NCBI RefSeq assembly: GCF_049808615.1
Contig: NZ_JBNCAN010000003.1
Location: forward strand, 62,001 to 126,000
DNA: 64,000 nucleotides
Direction: 5' to 3'
From: Modicisalibacter sp049808615
GTDB lineage: Bacteria; Pseudomonadota; Gammaproteobacteria; Pseudomonadales; Halomonadaceae
Position 1 is the stretch's first letter, and the number at the start of each line of letters is the position of its first letter. Under the pieces are notes generated by a model. The model saw nothing but the letters and a program-made list of their open reading frames with translations, was not told the DNA's origin and made no database searches. Both the position numbers and the translations under genes were made by a program. This document shows positions 7,966 to 17,048 of the stretch, one piece after another.

Positions 7966-8973
7966 ATGACCTTGCGACGCCCTCTTTTCGCCCTGTTTGC
8001 CACTTCCCTGCTGTCATTGTCGGCCTGGGCCGATGAGGCCGAACCCAAGGAGCGCTGGTACAGCGCTATCGGCGGGCAGTATCAGACGCTCCAGGATGAC
8101 AGCACTGCGCTTGCGGACACCCTGCAAGACGGCTGTCAGAATCCCGATGCAGTACGCGATGCCTGGCTTACGGCGTACAAGGCCTGGCAACGGGTGCGCT
8201 ATGTGGATTTCGGCCCCATCGAGCAGCAAAGCCGCGCCTGGCAGCTGCAGTTCTGGCCGGATCGCAAGAACCTCATCGCCAAGAAGGTCGATGCCTGGCT
8301 CAAGTCCCCCAACTCGCCCACGCCGGAGCAGATCGCCGCGGACAGCGTTGCCCTCAAAGGCTTCCCGGCACTGGAGTATCTGCTGTTCGAGTCCGAGAAC
8401 GGAGATAAGATACCGCTAGAATCACCACAAGGCTGTGCCCTGGCCGGCGCCATCGGCCAACATCTGGCCACCACGACCCAGGCGCTGAATCAGGACTGGC
8501 AGGCTTTTGAGGAGCATTACCTGAGTACCGAAGGCTACACGGAAACCACCGTGGAAAGCGCCCTGCACGGCCTGCAGATTCTGGATGACAAACGCCTGGC
8601 GGCTCCCATGGGTCTGCGCGGCAAATCCCGCAATGGCTATCTGGCGGATGCCTGGCGCAGCGGCGAATCCGTCACCCTGATCGCGGCCTCATTGGCGGGT
8701 CTGGAGAATAGCTTCGTGCCGGGGGCCCAGGCACTGCTGCAACAGGAAGACGAGGCGGAGCTGGGCCAGGAACTGGAAGAGACTCTCTCCGAGACCCGCG
8801 CTCTGGCAGAGGCACTGCCTTCTGGGCTCGCCCCGGCGTTAAAGGACGAGCAGGCCTACAAGGGACTGCAGCGCTTGTACGTTCAGGTCGAACAGTTGCG
8901 TCAGCTGATGGAGTACAAGATCGCCCCGGCGCTCAACATTACTCAGGGTTTCAATTCGAGCGACGGAGACTGA
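7966..8973 (+). CDS. second imelysin-family protein of the operon
   Basis: A 335-residue exported protein with signal peptide (residues 1-22, ending SAWA). It is imelysin-like: WLTAYKAWQRVRYVDFGPI near residue 70 and the motif position GFPALEYLLFE at 132-142. Here the GxHxxE motif has lost the His (G-F-P-A-L-E), so the metal- or ligand-binding site differs from that of its partner at 5178. This small, His-less type is the usual second imelysin in these operons. It is followed after 3 bases by the DUF1513 gene. Confidence 0.87.
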   Translation: MTLRRPLFALFATSLLSLSAWADEAEPKERWYSAIGGQYQTLQDDSTALADTLQDGCQNPDAVRDAWLTAYKAWQRVRYVDFGPIEQQSRAWQLQFWPDRKNLIAKKVDAWLKSPNSPTPEQIAADSVALKGFPALEYLLFESENGDKIPLESPQGCALAGAIGQHLATTTQALNQDWQAFEEHYLSTEGYTETTVESALHGLQILDDKRLAAPMGLRGKSRNGYLADAWRSGESVTLIAASLAGLENSFVPGAQALLQQEDEAELGQELEETLSETRALAEALPSGLAPALKDEQAYKGLQRLYVQVEQLRQLMEYKIAPALNITQGFNSSDGD

Positions 8974-8976
8974 ACC

Positions 8977-10074
8977 ATGCTGAACCGTCGCCGTTTTCTC
9001 AAGAACAGTCTAGCCCTGAGCGCCTGGGCGGGGCTGGCCCCCGCGCCTTGGGCCTGGGCGGAGAATGAGCCGCTGCTGTTCAGCGCGGTGGACGATGCCG
9101 AGGGCAAGCACTGTCTGGCCGGCGTCACTATGCAGGGCGAATTGGCTTTCATGACTGACGTGCCGGAGCGCTGCCACGGCGGCACACGACGCCCGGGCAG
9201 GCGCGAAGTGGTGATGTTCGCCCGACGTCCGGGCCGGCAGCTTCATGTGCTGGATATCGATGCCGGCACTCAGCGCCTGTCCATCGAAGCGGGGAAAGGC
9301 CGCCACTTCTACGGTCATGGCGTATTCAGCCCGGATGGGCGCTATCTCTACGCCACCGCCAATCGGTTCGAAAGTGCCGAGGGCATCCTGCAAGTCTTCG
9401 ATGCGGAGCGTGACTATGCTCTCGTGAAGGAACTCTCTCTTGAAGGCATCGGCCCCCACGAGCTGCGCCTGCATCCGGATGGCGATACGCTGATCGTGGC
9501 CCTTGGCGGCATCGAAACCCACCCGGATTATGGTCGCGCCAAACTCAATCTGGAGAGCATGGCGCCTGCTCTGGTGCTGATGGATCGTCATAGCGGCAAG
9601 ATCCGTCAGCGTCATGAGCCTTCTCACCATCAGCTGAGCTGTCGCCATCTGGATGTCGGCCCGGACGGGACGGTGATCGCAGGTTATCAGTTCCAGGGGC
9701 CGGAATGGGAAACACCGTCATTGATTGCCCGGCTGGATGGCCAGACGGATGAGTTTCGTGAGCTTGTCCTGCCTGAATCACTGACGACATCGTTACGCCA
9801 ATACACCGCCAGCGTCGCCATCTCCGGCAATGGCCGTCACGCCGCGATCACCGCACCCAGGGGCGCTCGAGTACTGATCCTGGAAACCCACAGCGGCAAA
9901 CTACTACGCGAACTTGCCTTGGAGGACGCCGCCGGTGTGGTCGCCGAGGGCGAAAGCGACTTCCTCGTCTCCTCGGGCCGCGGTGGGCTCTATCGTCTCT
10001 CTCCCCTATCCTCGACACCGGAACGTCTCACGATGATGCCCGTGCACTGGGACAATCACCTGACCCTGGCATAA
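8977..10074 (+). CDS. DUF1513 Tat-exported beta-propeller-like protein
   Basis: A 365-residue protein with a twin-arginine signal (RRRFLK at residues 4-9, then a hydrophobic stretch ending AWA near 28). The rest has repeated blade-like motifs such as GHGVFSPDGRYLYATAN, IGPHELRLHPDGDTLIVA, and CRHLDVGPDGTVIAGYQFQG, fitting a periplasmic seven-bladed propeller. Function is unknown; the family travels with imelysins and the DUF1111 di-haem protein. It starts 3 bases after the preceding stop, so it is translated as part of the same operon. Tat export suggests it folds, perhaps with a cofactor, in the cytoplasm. Confidence 0.87.
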   Translation: MLNRRRFLKNSLALSAWAGLAPAPWAWAENEPLLFSAVDDAEGKHCLAGVTMQGELAFMTDVPERCHGGTRRPGRREVVMFARRPGRQLHVLDIDAGTQRLSIEAGKGRHFYGHGVFSPDGRYLYATANRFESAEGILQVFDAERDYALVKELSLEGIGPHELRLHPDGDTLIVALGGIETHPDYGRAKLNLESMAPALVLMDRHSGKIRQRHEPSHHQLSCRHLDVGPDGTVIAGYQFQGPEWETPSLIARLDGQTDEFRELVLPESLTTSLRQYTASVAISGNGRHAAITAPRGARVLILETHSGKLLRELALEDAAGVVAEGESDFLVSSGRGGLYRLSPLSSTPERLTMMPVHWDNHLTLA

Positions 10075-10081
10075 GAGCGAC

Positions 10082-10113
10082 AAAAAGCCGGGCGCCGCGA
10101 TGCGGCGCCCGGC
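10082..10113 (-). terminator. rho-independent terminator of poxB
   Basis: Perfect 12 bp stem GCCGGGCGCCGC (10087-10098) with GCGGCGCCCGGC (10102-10113), 3-base loop, followed on the minus strand by five U (complement of 10082-10086). It sits 28 bases past the poxB stop. Read on the plus strand it has no U-tract, but the same stem may slow transcription leaving the imelysin operon. Confidence 0.88.
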
Positions 10114-10140
10114 CAAGAGTGAATTCAGGTTGTTCGCTTG

Positions 10141-11856
10141 TCAGCGCTTCAAGAAGTTGCTCTTCACCAGGTCGACAACGTCTTCCATGCGCCCATCCAG
10201 CACGGCCTTGGTGGAGTACAGCGCCGTGGAAGCGGCTTGACCGGCTTCCACCTTGGGCGGCATGACCAGTTCCATCCGGTTGACCTTGACGTCGAGTAGC
10301 GCCGGGCCGTCCTGGGCGAGCCAATCGGTGATGGCGGCGTTGAGTTCATGGTTTTTCTCCACGCGACGCCCCCAGATACCCATGGCCTGAGCAAGTTTGT
10401 CGAACTCGGGATTTTCGAGCTCGGTGTAGCTGTCGAGTAGTCCCTCCACCTTTTGCTCCAACTCGACGAAACCAAGCGAGCTGTTGTTGTAGACAACGAT
10501 CTTGAGGGGAATTTTCTCCTGCTTGAGTGTGAGCAGATCGCCCAGCAGCATGGTCATGCCACCGTCACCGCACATGGCGATGACCTGCCGATCGGGAAAT
10601 GCCTTTTGAACGCCGATCGCCTGGGGATAGGCATTGGCCATGGTGCCGTGAACCAGGCTGGCAAGCGTACGGCGTTGGCCGTTGGCATAAATATGGCGCA
10701 GCATCCATACCATGGGGCTACCGCCATCCGCGGTGAAGCAGGCGTCTGTGGCGGCCAGTTCGTTGAGCGCCAGAGTCAGTTCCTGGGGATGGATCAGCGT
10801 GTCGTCCTTGGACTCATGGGCGTCATGTTCCAGGGCCTTGCGGTACTGCTTGCGGCAGCTCTCCAGCCATCGGGTATCGGTTTGCTCATCGATCATCGAC
10901 GCCAGGGCCGCACAGGTGTCGCGTACGCTGCCCACCAGGCCGATATCCACCGGATGGCGCTTGCCAATCTGCTGTGGGTCGATGTCGACTTGAATGATCG
11001 TGGCCTTCTCGGGATAGAACTGGCCCCAGGCGAAATTACAGCCCAACAGCAAAAGCGTGTCGCAATCCGCCACGGCATGGTAACCCCCCGCCAGCCCGAA
11101 CACCCCGGTCATGCCGACTTCGAAGGAGTTTTCTGGTTCGATGAAGTCCTTGGCGCGGGAGGTCCAGGCCACCGGGGCATTGAGCTTGGCCGCCAGCGCC
11201 AGCACCTCGTCTCGGGCATGTTCGCAGCCGAACCCGGCGAAGATGGAGATCTTACCACCCTTGTTGAGGTGGTGAACGACAGGAGCGAATTCCTCGGCAC
11301 TAGGCCGCACGATGGGGTCGAAGCGGTGGGCACGAAACGGCAGATCCTGACTCGGCGTCTGGGTGAACATGTCACCGTGCACGACCAGTACTGCCACCCC
11401 GTTCTTGGCCAGCGCCGCCTGAGCGGCCAGCGCAGTCATGCGCCGCGCTTGATCGGGATTGATGATCGACTCGCAAAAGACACTGTACTGCGCATAGATC
11501 GGCCGAGGATCGACATCCTGCGGAAAACCGATGCCGGTATCGCCTGTGGGCACCTGGGACGCGATGAACACCACGGGTGAACCACTGCGATGCGCTTCGA
11601 ACAAGCCATTGACGAAATGCAGGCTGCCCGGGCCGCACGTTCCGGCACAAAGTGCGAGTTCGCGGGTCATGTAGGCTTCGCCACCGGCGGCAAATCCGCC
11701 AACCTCTTCGTGGCGCACATGCACCCATTCCAGGTCGCTGCGCCGAATGGCATCGGTGAATTGATTGATGGTGTCGCCGACGACACCGTAACAGCGCTTA
11801 GCCCCCGCTTCCGCCAGCGTTTCGACGATGATATCGGCTACGTTGCTGTGACTCAT
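10141..11856 (-). CDS. poxB: pyruvate dehydrogenase (quinone) / pyruvate oxidase
   Basis: Thiamine-diphosphate and FAD flavoenzyme that decarboxylates pyruvate to acetate and CO2 and passes electrons to ubiquinone at the membrane. The 571-residue length matches E. coli PoxB. Seen: the N-terminal Pyr domain with HVRHEEVGGFAAGGEAY (catalytic Glu near 51), LCAGTCGPGSLHFVNGL, and the C-terminal PP domain MCGDGGMTMLLGDLLTL ending in VVYNN (the GDG...NN ThDP motif). The last ~25 residues (LYSTKAVLDG, VDLVKSNFLKR) match the amphipathic lipid-binding tail of PoxB. The ATG at 11854-11856 has GGAGG nine bases upstream; an upstream start is unlikely. Confidence 0.93.
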   Translation of the reverse strand: MSHSNVADIIVETLAEAGAKRCYGVVGDTINQFTDAIRRSDLEWVHVRHEEVGGFAAGGEAYMTRELALCAGTCGPGSLHFVNGLFEAHRSGSPVVFIASQVPTGDTGIGFPQDVDPRPIYAQYSVFCESIINPDQARRMTALAAQAALAKNGVAVLVVHGDMFTQTPSQDLPFRAHRFDPIVRPSAEEFAPVVHHLNKGGKISIFAGFGCEHARDEVLALAAKLNAPVAWTSRAKDFIEPENSFEVGMTGVFGLAGGYHAVADCDTLLLLGCNFAWGQFYPEKATIIQVDIDPQQIGKRHPVDIGLVGSVRDTCAALASMIDEQTDTRWLESCRKQYRKALEHDAHESKDDTLIHPQELTLALNELAATDACFTADGGSPMVWMLRHIYANGQRRTLASLVHGTMANAYPQAIGVQKAFPDRQVIAMCGDGGMTMLLGDLLTLKQEKIPLKIVVYNNSSLGFVELEQKVEGLLDSYTELENPEFDKLAQAMGIWGRRVEKNHELNAAITDWLAQDGPALLDVKVNRMELVMPPKVEAGQAASTALYSTKAVLDGRMEDVVDLVKSNFLKR

Positions 11857-11980
11857 CTGCGATTTCCTCCGCATTGACGCCCTTGCCTGGGCACATGGAT
11901 ACCATTGCCACATAAATATGTGACCAGCCTTAACTACTTTATGCCTGCTGGAGTTCGATCTCCAATCCTGAACGACAAAA

Positions 11981-12742
11981 TCAGTGAATCAACTGCACGG
12001 CTCCCATCCACAATAAGCGCAATGCCAGCAGCGTCAGCATCCATTTGAACAGGCTGTCGAAGCGCTCGGCGCTCAGCCCTTTCAGCAAACGCAGCCCAAG
12101 CCAGGTACCCAGCAAGCCAGCGGCGATCATCGCCACCATCAGTCCCAGCCAATCGCGAAACACGAAGCCGGCGAAGCCGAACACGAAGGCCTTGGTCAGA
12201 TGCTGCAGACTCATGCAGGCGGCGAAGGTCGCCACTCGGGCAAAAGGGGTGGTCTGGCTGTGCTTGACGAAGGCCGCGACCAAGGGGCCGCTGGCGCCGA
12301 TCAAACTGGACAGAAGCGTCGTCACTGCGCCGGCAAGTAAGGTCGCCCCATTGCTCAAATGACGCTTGGGCAGGCTCGGTCCCCAGCAGGAATAGAGCAC
12401 GAACAGCGCAATACACAGTTCCAGTACGCCGCTGGGCAGACGGATCAGCAGCCAGGCAGCCACCAAGGCACCCAGCACGACACCGGGCAAAAAAGCGGCA
12501 ATCAAGCGATGATCGATATGTCGCCAGGTGAGGGTCGCCCGGCCCAGATTGGAGCCGAACTGCACCATGCCGTGTACTGGAATCAGCGCCACGGCAGGCA
12601 TCACTTGCGCCATGACGATGATCAGCAAGGTGCCGCCGCCTATCCCGACGCTTGCCGAAATAGCCGAGGTCAGCGCCGACAGTGCAATCAGTACCAGCTC
12701 GAGGGTGCTGGAAAGTGGAGAAAGCGCATCGAGAAACGGCAC
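11981..12742 (-). CDS. TauE/SafE (TSUP) family membrane permease
   Basis: A 253-residue integral membrane protein with about seven to eight hydrophobic segments. The N-terminal signature SASVGIGGGTLLIIVMAQ and the second-half repeat TTLLSSLIGASGPLVAAFV are typical of the TSUP family, which exports or imports sulfite, sulfoacetate, sulfur compounds or small carboxylates. It has the paired-repeat layout of the family and normal length. It lies upstream of poxB with a gap of 124 bases on the same strand and is divergent from cdhC. Substrate cannot be told from sequence. Confidence 0.88.
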   Translation of the reverse strand: MPFLDALSPLSSTLELVLIALSALTSAISASVGIGGGTLLIIVMAQVMPAVALIPVHGMVQFGSNLGRATLTWRHIDHRLIAAFLPGVVLGALVAAWLLIRLPSGVLELCIALFVLYSCWGPSLPKRHLSNGATLLAGAVTTLLSSLIGASGPLVAAFVKHSQTTPFARVATFAACMSLQHLTKAFVFGFAGFVFRDWLGLMVAMIAAGLLGTWLGLRLLKGLSAERFDSLFKWMLTLLALRLLWMGAVQLIH

Positions 12743-12819
12743 GCAAGACGTCCTGTTCAGTGAAATTCGACGCGGATTATACCGGATTGGAGCAGTCGGA
12801 ACCGATACGACCAGGATCC

Positions 12820-12836
12820 TTGACGTAAAACGTCAA
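12820..12836 (+). promoter_or_regulatory. inverted repeat ahead of cdhC, candidate operator
   Basis: TTGACGT and ACGTCAA form perfect 7 bp arms around AAA, about 78 bases before the cdhC start. It sits in the intergenic region that should carry the carnitine-inducible promoter, so it is a candidate binding site for CdhR or another regulator. TTGACG could also act as a -35 hexamer. Confidence 0.45.
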
Positions 12837-12913
12837 CATCGTGTCGCAAGACGTCGATTGAGTCGGCGGGTTTTCCACCACACTAGCGTTAATTCACTTA
12901 GGGAGACGCCTAC

Positions 12914-13822
12914 ATGAACCGCAACATGATCCTTACCTGTGCCTTGACCGGCGCCGGCGATACCGCCGACAAGAACCCCAACGTACCCGTGACCCCCGAG
13001 CAGATCGCCAATGCCGCCATCGAGGCGGCCAAGGCTGGCGCCAGCGTCGCCCACCTGCATGTGCGCGACCCGGAAACCGGCGGCATCAGTCATTCCACGG
13101 AGCATTTTCGCGAAGTAGTGGAGCGTATCCGTGAAGCTGACGAGGACATCGTGATCAACATCACCGCTGGCGGCGGCGGTGACTGGATTCCGGATGCCGA
13201 CGATCCGACTCGTGGCGGCCCGGGTACCGACATCCAGACACCGGCGGAGCGTCATGCCCCGGTAGGCGAGCTGCTGCCCGAGCTGTGCACCCTGGATTGC
13301 GGCAGCCTCAACTTCGGCGACATGGTCTACATCAATACCTCGGATTGGCTGCGGGAGCATGCACGCCTCGTGCAACAGGCCGGCGTCAAGCCGGAACTCG
13401 AATGTTTCGATCTCGGGCATATCTGGTTCGCCCGCCAGCTGCAGGAAGAAGGCCTGCTCGACGGTGATCCGCTGTTTCAGCTGTGCCTGGGCATTCCCTG
13501 GGGCGCGGAAGCGGACACCGAGACCATGCTGACCATGCGCAACAAGCTGCCGCAAGACGCCAACTGGGCGGCTTTCGGCATCGGTCGCCTGCAGATGCCC
13601 ATGGTGGCCCAGGCCATGCTGCTCGGTGGCCACGCGCGGGTCGGTCTGGAAGACAATCTGTATCTGAGTAAAGGCGTGAAGGCCACTAACGGCCAACTGG
13701 TCGAGAAGGCCGCCGGCATCATCGAGAACCTGGGGGGAAAGGTCATGACCCCTGCCGAGACCCGCACCTACTTGAAGCTGCGCGATCCCAACACTGGTAA
13801 AACCGCAGGAGGCCAGGCATGA
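12914..13822 (+). CDS. cdhC: 3-dehydrocarnitine-cleaving enzyme (BKACE / DUF849)
   Basis: Zn-dependent beta-keto acid cleavage enzyme. In carnitine catabolism it condenses 3-dehydrocarnitine with acetyl-CoA to give betainyl-CoA and acetoacetate. The 302-residue TIM-barrel starts ILTCALTGAGDT and has the Zn-binding HLHVRDPETGG near residue 50, INITAGGGGDW near 83, and the C-terminal GHARVGLEDNLYLSKG. The DUF849 family acts on many beta-keto acids; the carnitine assignment comes from the adjacent cdhA and cdhB, the betaine-type transporter and a CdhR-like regulator. GGGAG precedes the ATG. It overlaps cdhA by 4 bases. Confidence 0.9.
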   Translation: MNRNMILTCALTGAGDTADKNPNVPVTPEQIANAAIEAAKAGASVAHLHVRDPETGGISHSTEHFREVVERIREADEDIVINITAGGGGDWIPDADDPTRGGPGTDIQTPAERHAPVGELLPELCTLDCGSLNFGDMVYINTSDWLREHARLVQQAGVKPELECFDLGHIWFARQLQEEGLLDGDPLFQLCLGIPWGAEADTETMLTMRNKLPQDANWAAFGIGRLQMPMVAQAMLLGGHARVGLEDNLYLSKGVKATNGQLVEKAAGIIENLGGKVMTPAETRTYLKLRDPNTGKTAGGQA

Positions 13823-14775
13823 GCAAGCAACTATCCGTCATCGGCACCGGCGTGATCGGCAATGGCTGGATCGCCCGGGCCCTGGCTCAGGGCTTCGATG
13901 TGGTGGCGTTTGATCCCATGGAAGGCGCCGAAGCGCGCACCCGTGCCGCCGTTGCGGGTGCCTGGCCGTCCCTGGAAAAACTCGGCCTGGCAAACGGCGC
14001 CAGTCAGGAACGGCTAAATTTTGTCGATAGCCTGGAAGCGGCGGTCGAGAGCGCGGATCTGGTGCAGGAAAACGTGCCTGAACGCCTCGAGCTCAAGCGC
14101 GAGATCCTGGCCAAACTGGATGCAGCGGCCCCGAGCGCTACGATCATCGGCTCGTCTACCTCCGGTTTCAAGCCCACGGATCTGCAGCAGGACTGCACCA
14201 ACGCCCCGGGGCGTGTAATCGTCGCTCACCCCTTCAATCCGGTCTATCTGCTACCCCTGGTGGAACTAGTAGGGGGCGAGGCCACTACGCCTGAGCAGAT
14301 GGAAACCGCTCAAGGGCTGTATCAGGACATGGCCATGCGCCCCTTGATCGTGCGCAAGGAGATCGAGGGCCATATCGCAGACCGCTTGATGGAAGCCCTG
14401 TGGCGCGAGGCGCTGCATCTGGTCAACGACGGCGTGGCGACCACCGAGGAGATCGATGCGGCGGTGGTCTATGGTTGCGGCCTGCGCTGGTCGTTGATGG
14501 GCACCTTCCTGACCTTCCACCTGGCCGGGGGTGATGCGGGCATGCGTCACATGCTCGAGCAGTTCGGCCCGGCGTTGAAGCTGCCCTGGACCAAGCTGGA
14601 AGCCCCGGAGCTCACCGATGAGCTGATCGACAAGGTCGTCAAAGGCTGCGAACACCAGGCCGCCGATCGTCCCGTCGCACAGCTCGATAAGCGCCGGGAC
14701 GACTTCCTGGTGGAGCTGCTCGATCTGGTACACAAGTATTGGCCGGAAGCCGAAGGGCTCGAGGGGCGTATCTGA
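13819..14775 (+). CDS. cdhA: L-carnitine dehydrogenase
   Basis: NAD+-dependent oxidation of L-carnitine to 3-dehydrocarnitine, first step of the aerobic route to betaine. The 318-residue protein belongs to the 3-hydroxyacyl-CoA dehydrogenase superfamily: Rossmann motif VIGTGVIGNGWIARALAQ at residues 7-24, the SSTSGF active-site stretch near 112-117, RVIVAHPFNPVYLLPLVELV near 132-151 with the catalytic His, and GHIADRLMEALWREAL near 187. Some carnitine dehydrogenases carry a fused thioesterase; here that domain is the separate next gene, which overlaps by one base (TGATG). Confidence 0.93.
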   Translation: MSKQLSVIGTGVIGNGWIARALAQGFDVVAFDPMEGAEARTRAAVAGAWPSLEKLGLANGASQERLNFVDSLEAAVESADLVQENVPERLELKREILAKLDAAAPSATIIGSSTSGFKPTDLQQDCTNAPGRVIVAHPFNPVYLLPLVELVGGEATTPEQMETAQGLYQDMAMRPLIVRKEIEGHIADRLMEALWREALHLVNDGVATTEEIDAAVVYGCGLRWSLMGTFLTFHLAGGDAGMRHMLEQFGPALKLPWTKLEAPELTDELIDKVVKGCEHQAADRPVAQLDKRRDDFLVELLDLVHKYWPEAEGLEGRI

Positions 14776-15239
14776 TGCGCATTCTCGACACCCGGGTCGC
14801 TCCCGAATGGGTGGACTACAACGGCCACATGAACGACGCCGAGTATGCCAGGGTCTTCTCCCTGGCCCTGGAAGCCCTGATGGATCACATCGGGCTGGAC
14901 GAGGCAGGCCGCGCCGAGCATGCCTACACGATCTACACTCTGGAAACTCATCTCTGCTATCGCCGGGAAGCGCATCAGGATCAGGCGCTTGCCGTCGAGA
15001 TATCCCTGCTCGACCGGGACGCCAAGCGCTTGCACGTCTTCCTGGAGATGCAGGATCAGGAGGGTCAATGCCTGGCCACCAGCGAGCAGATGCTGATGGG
15101 TATGGGCAGCGACAGCGGCCGCCCGGAGCCATTCCCGGCCCCGGTGACGGAACATATCGAACGTCTGCCCCATATCGCGCAGGACGCCTGGCCCAAACTC
15201 GCCGGTCGGCGTATCGGCCTACCCCCCGCCCACCGCTAG
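14775..15239 (+). CDS. cdhB: betainyl-CoA thioesterase
   Basis: Hot-dog fold thioesterase of the 4-hydroxybenzoyl-CoA type, 154 residues. It starts with VAPEWVDYNGHMNDAEYARV, where the Asp-Tyr-Asn-Gly-His-Met stretch carries the catalytic Asp, followed by YTIYTLETHLCYRREAH. In this operon it would release betaine and CoA from betainyl-CoA formed by CdhC. The ATG at 14775-14777 overlaps the cdhA stop by one base, giving translational coupling; an in-frame upstream start would lie inside cdhA and is unlikely. It equals the C-terminal domain fused to carnitine dehydrogenase in rhizobia. Confidence 0.9.
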   Translation: MRILDTRVAPEWVDYNGHMNDAEYARVFSLALEALMDHIGLDEAGRAEHAYTIYTLETHLCYRREAHQDQALAVEISLLDRDAKRLHVFLEMQDQEGQCLATSEQMLMGMGSDSGRPEPFPAPVTEHIERLPHIAQDAWPKLAGRRIGLPPAHR

Positions 15240-15246
15240 ACGCCTA

Positions 15247-15270
15247 CCCGGTACGCTCGCTCGTACCGGG
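15247..15270 (+). other. intercistronic hairpin between cdhB and the BCCT transporter gene
   Basis: CCCGGTACG (15247-15255) and CGTACCGGG (15262-15270) form a perfect 9 bp stem with a 6-base loop, 7 bases after the cdhB stop. No U-tract follows, so it is more likely an mRNA end-protecting or attenuating element that sets the transporter level apart from cdhCAB. Confidence 0.55.
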
Positions 15271-15362
15271 AGGCTCCGGGACCGCCGGCTCATCGTCCGG
15301 CCTGTATAAGGAGCGTTCCTATAGATACGCCCGACTCTCGCTCGTCATCCAAGGAATCGACC

Positions 15363-17018
15363 ATGCCATCACAACAAACAGCCTCCTCTGACTCTTCTAA
15401 ATCTCAAAATGCCTATCCCGACGCCGTTCTGACGCACCGTGGCTTCTTTCGTCATATGCACAAGGGCATGACCATCACCTCCGCGCTGCTGGTGCTTGCC
15501 TTCGTACTCTTCACCGGTATCGATCCGGAGTTTTCCGGTGGCGTCTTCGGCACGGCTCGAGGATGGATCGAAACCACTTTCGACGGCTATTATCTGATTA
15601 CCATCATGCTGCTGATCGCCGTCTGTCTCTATATCGTGCTGAGCCGACACGGCAGTGTGCGTCTCGGCGCCGACGACAGCCGCCCCGATTTCAGCAACTT
15701 CTCCTGGTTCTCGATGCTGTTCTCCGCAGGCATCGGTATCGGCATCCTGTTCTTCGGCGTCGCCGAGCCGATCTTCTACCTGGATGACAGCGGCGCCTTC
15801 GGCTATCCCAACAACCCCCACGCCGACATGGCCGGCGCCACGGCCATCGGCCACGAGCGCGCCGTGGATGCTCTGCGCGTGGCGGTCTTCCACTGGGGCC
15901 TGCACGGCTGGGCCGTCTACGTCATCGTCGGGATGGCACTGGCCTACTTCGCCTATCGACGCGGCTTGCCGCTGGCGTTGAGATCATCGCTCTATCCCTT
16001 TATCGGCGATCGCATCTACGGCCCGATCGGCCATGTGGTCGACATTCTCGGCGTACTGGGCTGCGTGTTCGGCGTCGCCACCTCCCTAGGTCTCGGCGTC
16101 AGCCAGATGGCGGTGGGCCTCGAGCGCCTGATTGGCGTCAGCGCCGGCCTCGATACCCAACTGACACTCATCGCGCTGATCTCGGTGGTTTCCATCCTCT
16201 CCGCCGTCTCCGGAGTCAAGCGAGGCATCAAGATCATCTCCGAACTCAACATCTGGGTTTCGGTGCTGGTGGTAGGCGCCTTCCTGATCGGCGGCCCGAC
16301 CCTCTGGTTGATTACTGCCTTCGGCGAGACCATGATCGACTATGCCATCAACTTCGTGCCCATGGGATTGTGGTATGCCGATGAACCGGGCCCGGCGCAG
16401 TGGCAACAGGCCTGGACCATCTTCTACTGGGGCTGGTGGCTCGCCTGGGCTCCCTTCGTCGGGCTGTTCATCGCGCGTATCTCGAAGGGCCGCACCCTGC
16501 GGGAATTCGTACTCGGCGTGCTGCTGGTACCGACCCTGATCATTTTCGTGTGGCTGATCATCTTCGGCGGCACCGCGCTCTACCAGGAGCTGCATGCCGC
16601 GGGTGGCCCCGGCACGGCAGGAATCATCGAGCTGGTCAACGCCTGGAACCTGCCGGCCGCGCTGTTCGCCAGCGCCGACGGCATCGCCGGGACCGGCGCC
16701 ATCGGCTGGACTCTCTCGGCGATGATGGTCTTCCTGCTGATGAGCTGGTTCGTCACCTCCTCGGACTCCGGCACCCTGGTGCTGACCACCATCCTGTCCC
16801 TGGGCAGCAACGATCCACCCCAGCGCTTTCGGGTGTTCTGGGGCGTGGTGATCGGCCTGGTGGCCGCCGTATTACTGGTGGCCGGTGGGCTCGAGGCGCT
16901 GCAGACCGCCCTGATCGCCGCCGCTCTACCGCTGAGCGTGGTCATTCTGGTCATGACCCTCGGCGTGCTGGTGTCGCTGTTTCAGGAATCCCGCCGATCG
17001 AGGTTGGCGAAAAGCTAG
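15363..17018 (+). CDS. BCCT family transporter (carnitine/betaine)
   Basis: A 551-residue secondary transporter of the betaine-choline-carnitine family with about 12 membrane helices. The family signature is clear: YWGWWLAWAPFVGLFIARIS at about residues 354-373, continuing with KGRT. SAGIGIGILFFGVAEPIFYL near 119-138 forms the first core helix region with the glycine-rich unwound segment seen in Na+-coupled members. There is no long charged C-terminal osmosensor tail like that of BetP, so a role in nutrient uptake is more likely than osmotic shock uptake. Position after cdhCAB and before cdhR points to carnitine as substrate. Confidence 0.9.
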   Translation: MPSQQTASSDSSKSQNAYPDAVLTHRGFFRHMHKGMTITSALLVLAFVLFTGIDPEFSGGVFGTARGWIETTFDGYYLITIMLLIAVCLYIVLSRHGSVRLGADDSRPDFSNFSWFSMLFSAGIGIGILFFGVAEPIFYLDDSGAFGYPNNPHADMAGATAIGHERAVDALRVAVFHWGLHGWAVYVIVGMALAYFAYRRGLPLALRSSLYPFIGDRIYGPIGHVVDILGVLGCVFGVATSLGLGVSQMAVGLERLIGVSAGLDTQLTLIALISVVSILSAVSGVKRGIKIISELNIWVSVLVVGAFLIGGPTLWLITAFGETMIDYAINFVPMGLWYADEPGPAQWQQAWTIFYWGWWLAWAPFVGLFIARISKGRTLREFVLGVLLVPTLIIFVWLIIFGGTALYQELHAAGGPGTAGIIELVNAWNLPAALFASADGIAGTGAIGWTLSAMMVFLLMSWFVTSSDSGTLVLTTILSLGSNDPPQRFRVFWGVVIGLVAAVLLVAGGLEALQTALIAAALPLSVVILVMTLGVLVSLFQESRRSRLAKS

Positions 17019-17048
17019 CGCCTTCGATCGCCGGGCACCGCCCAACGA

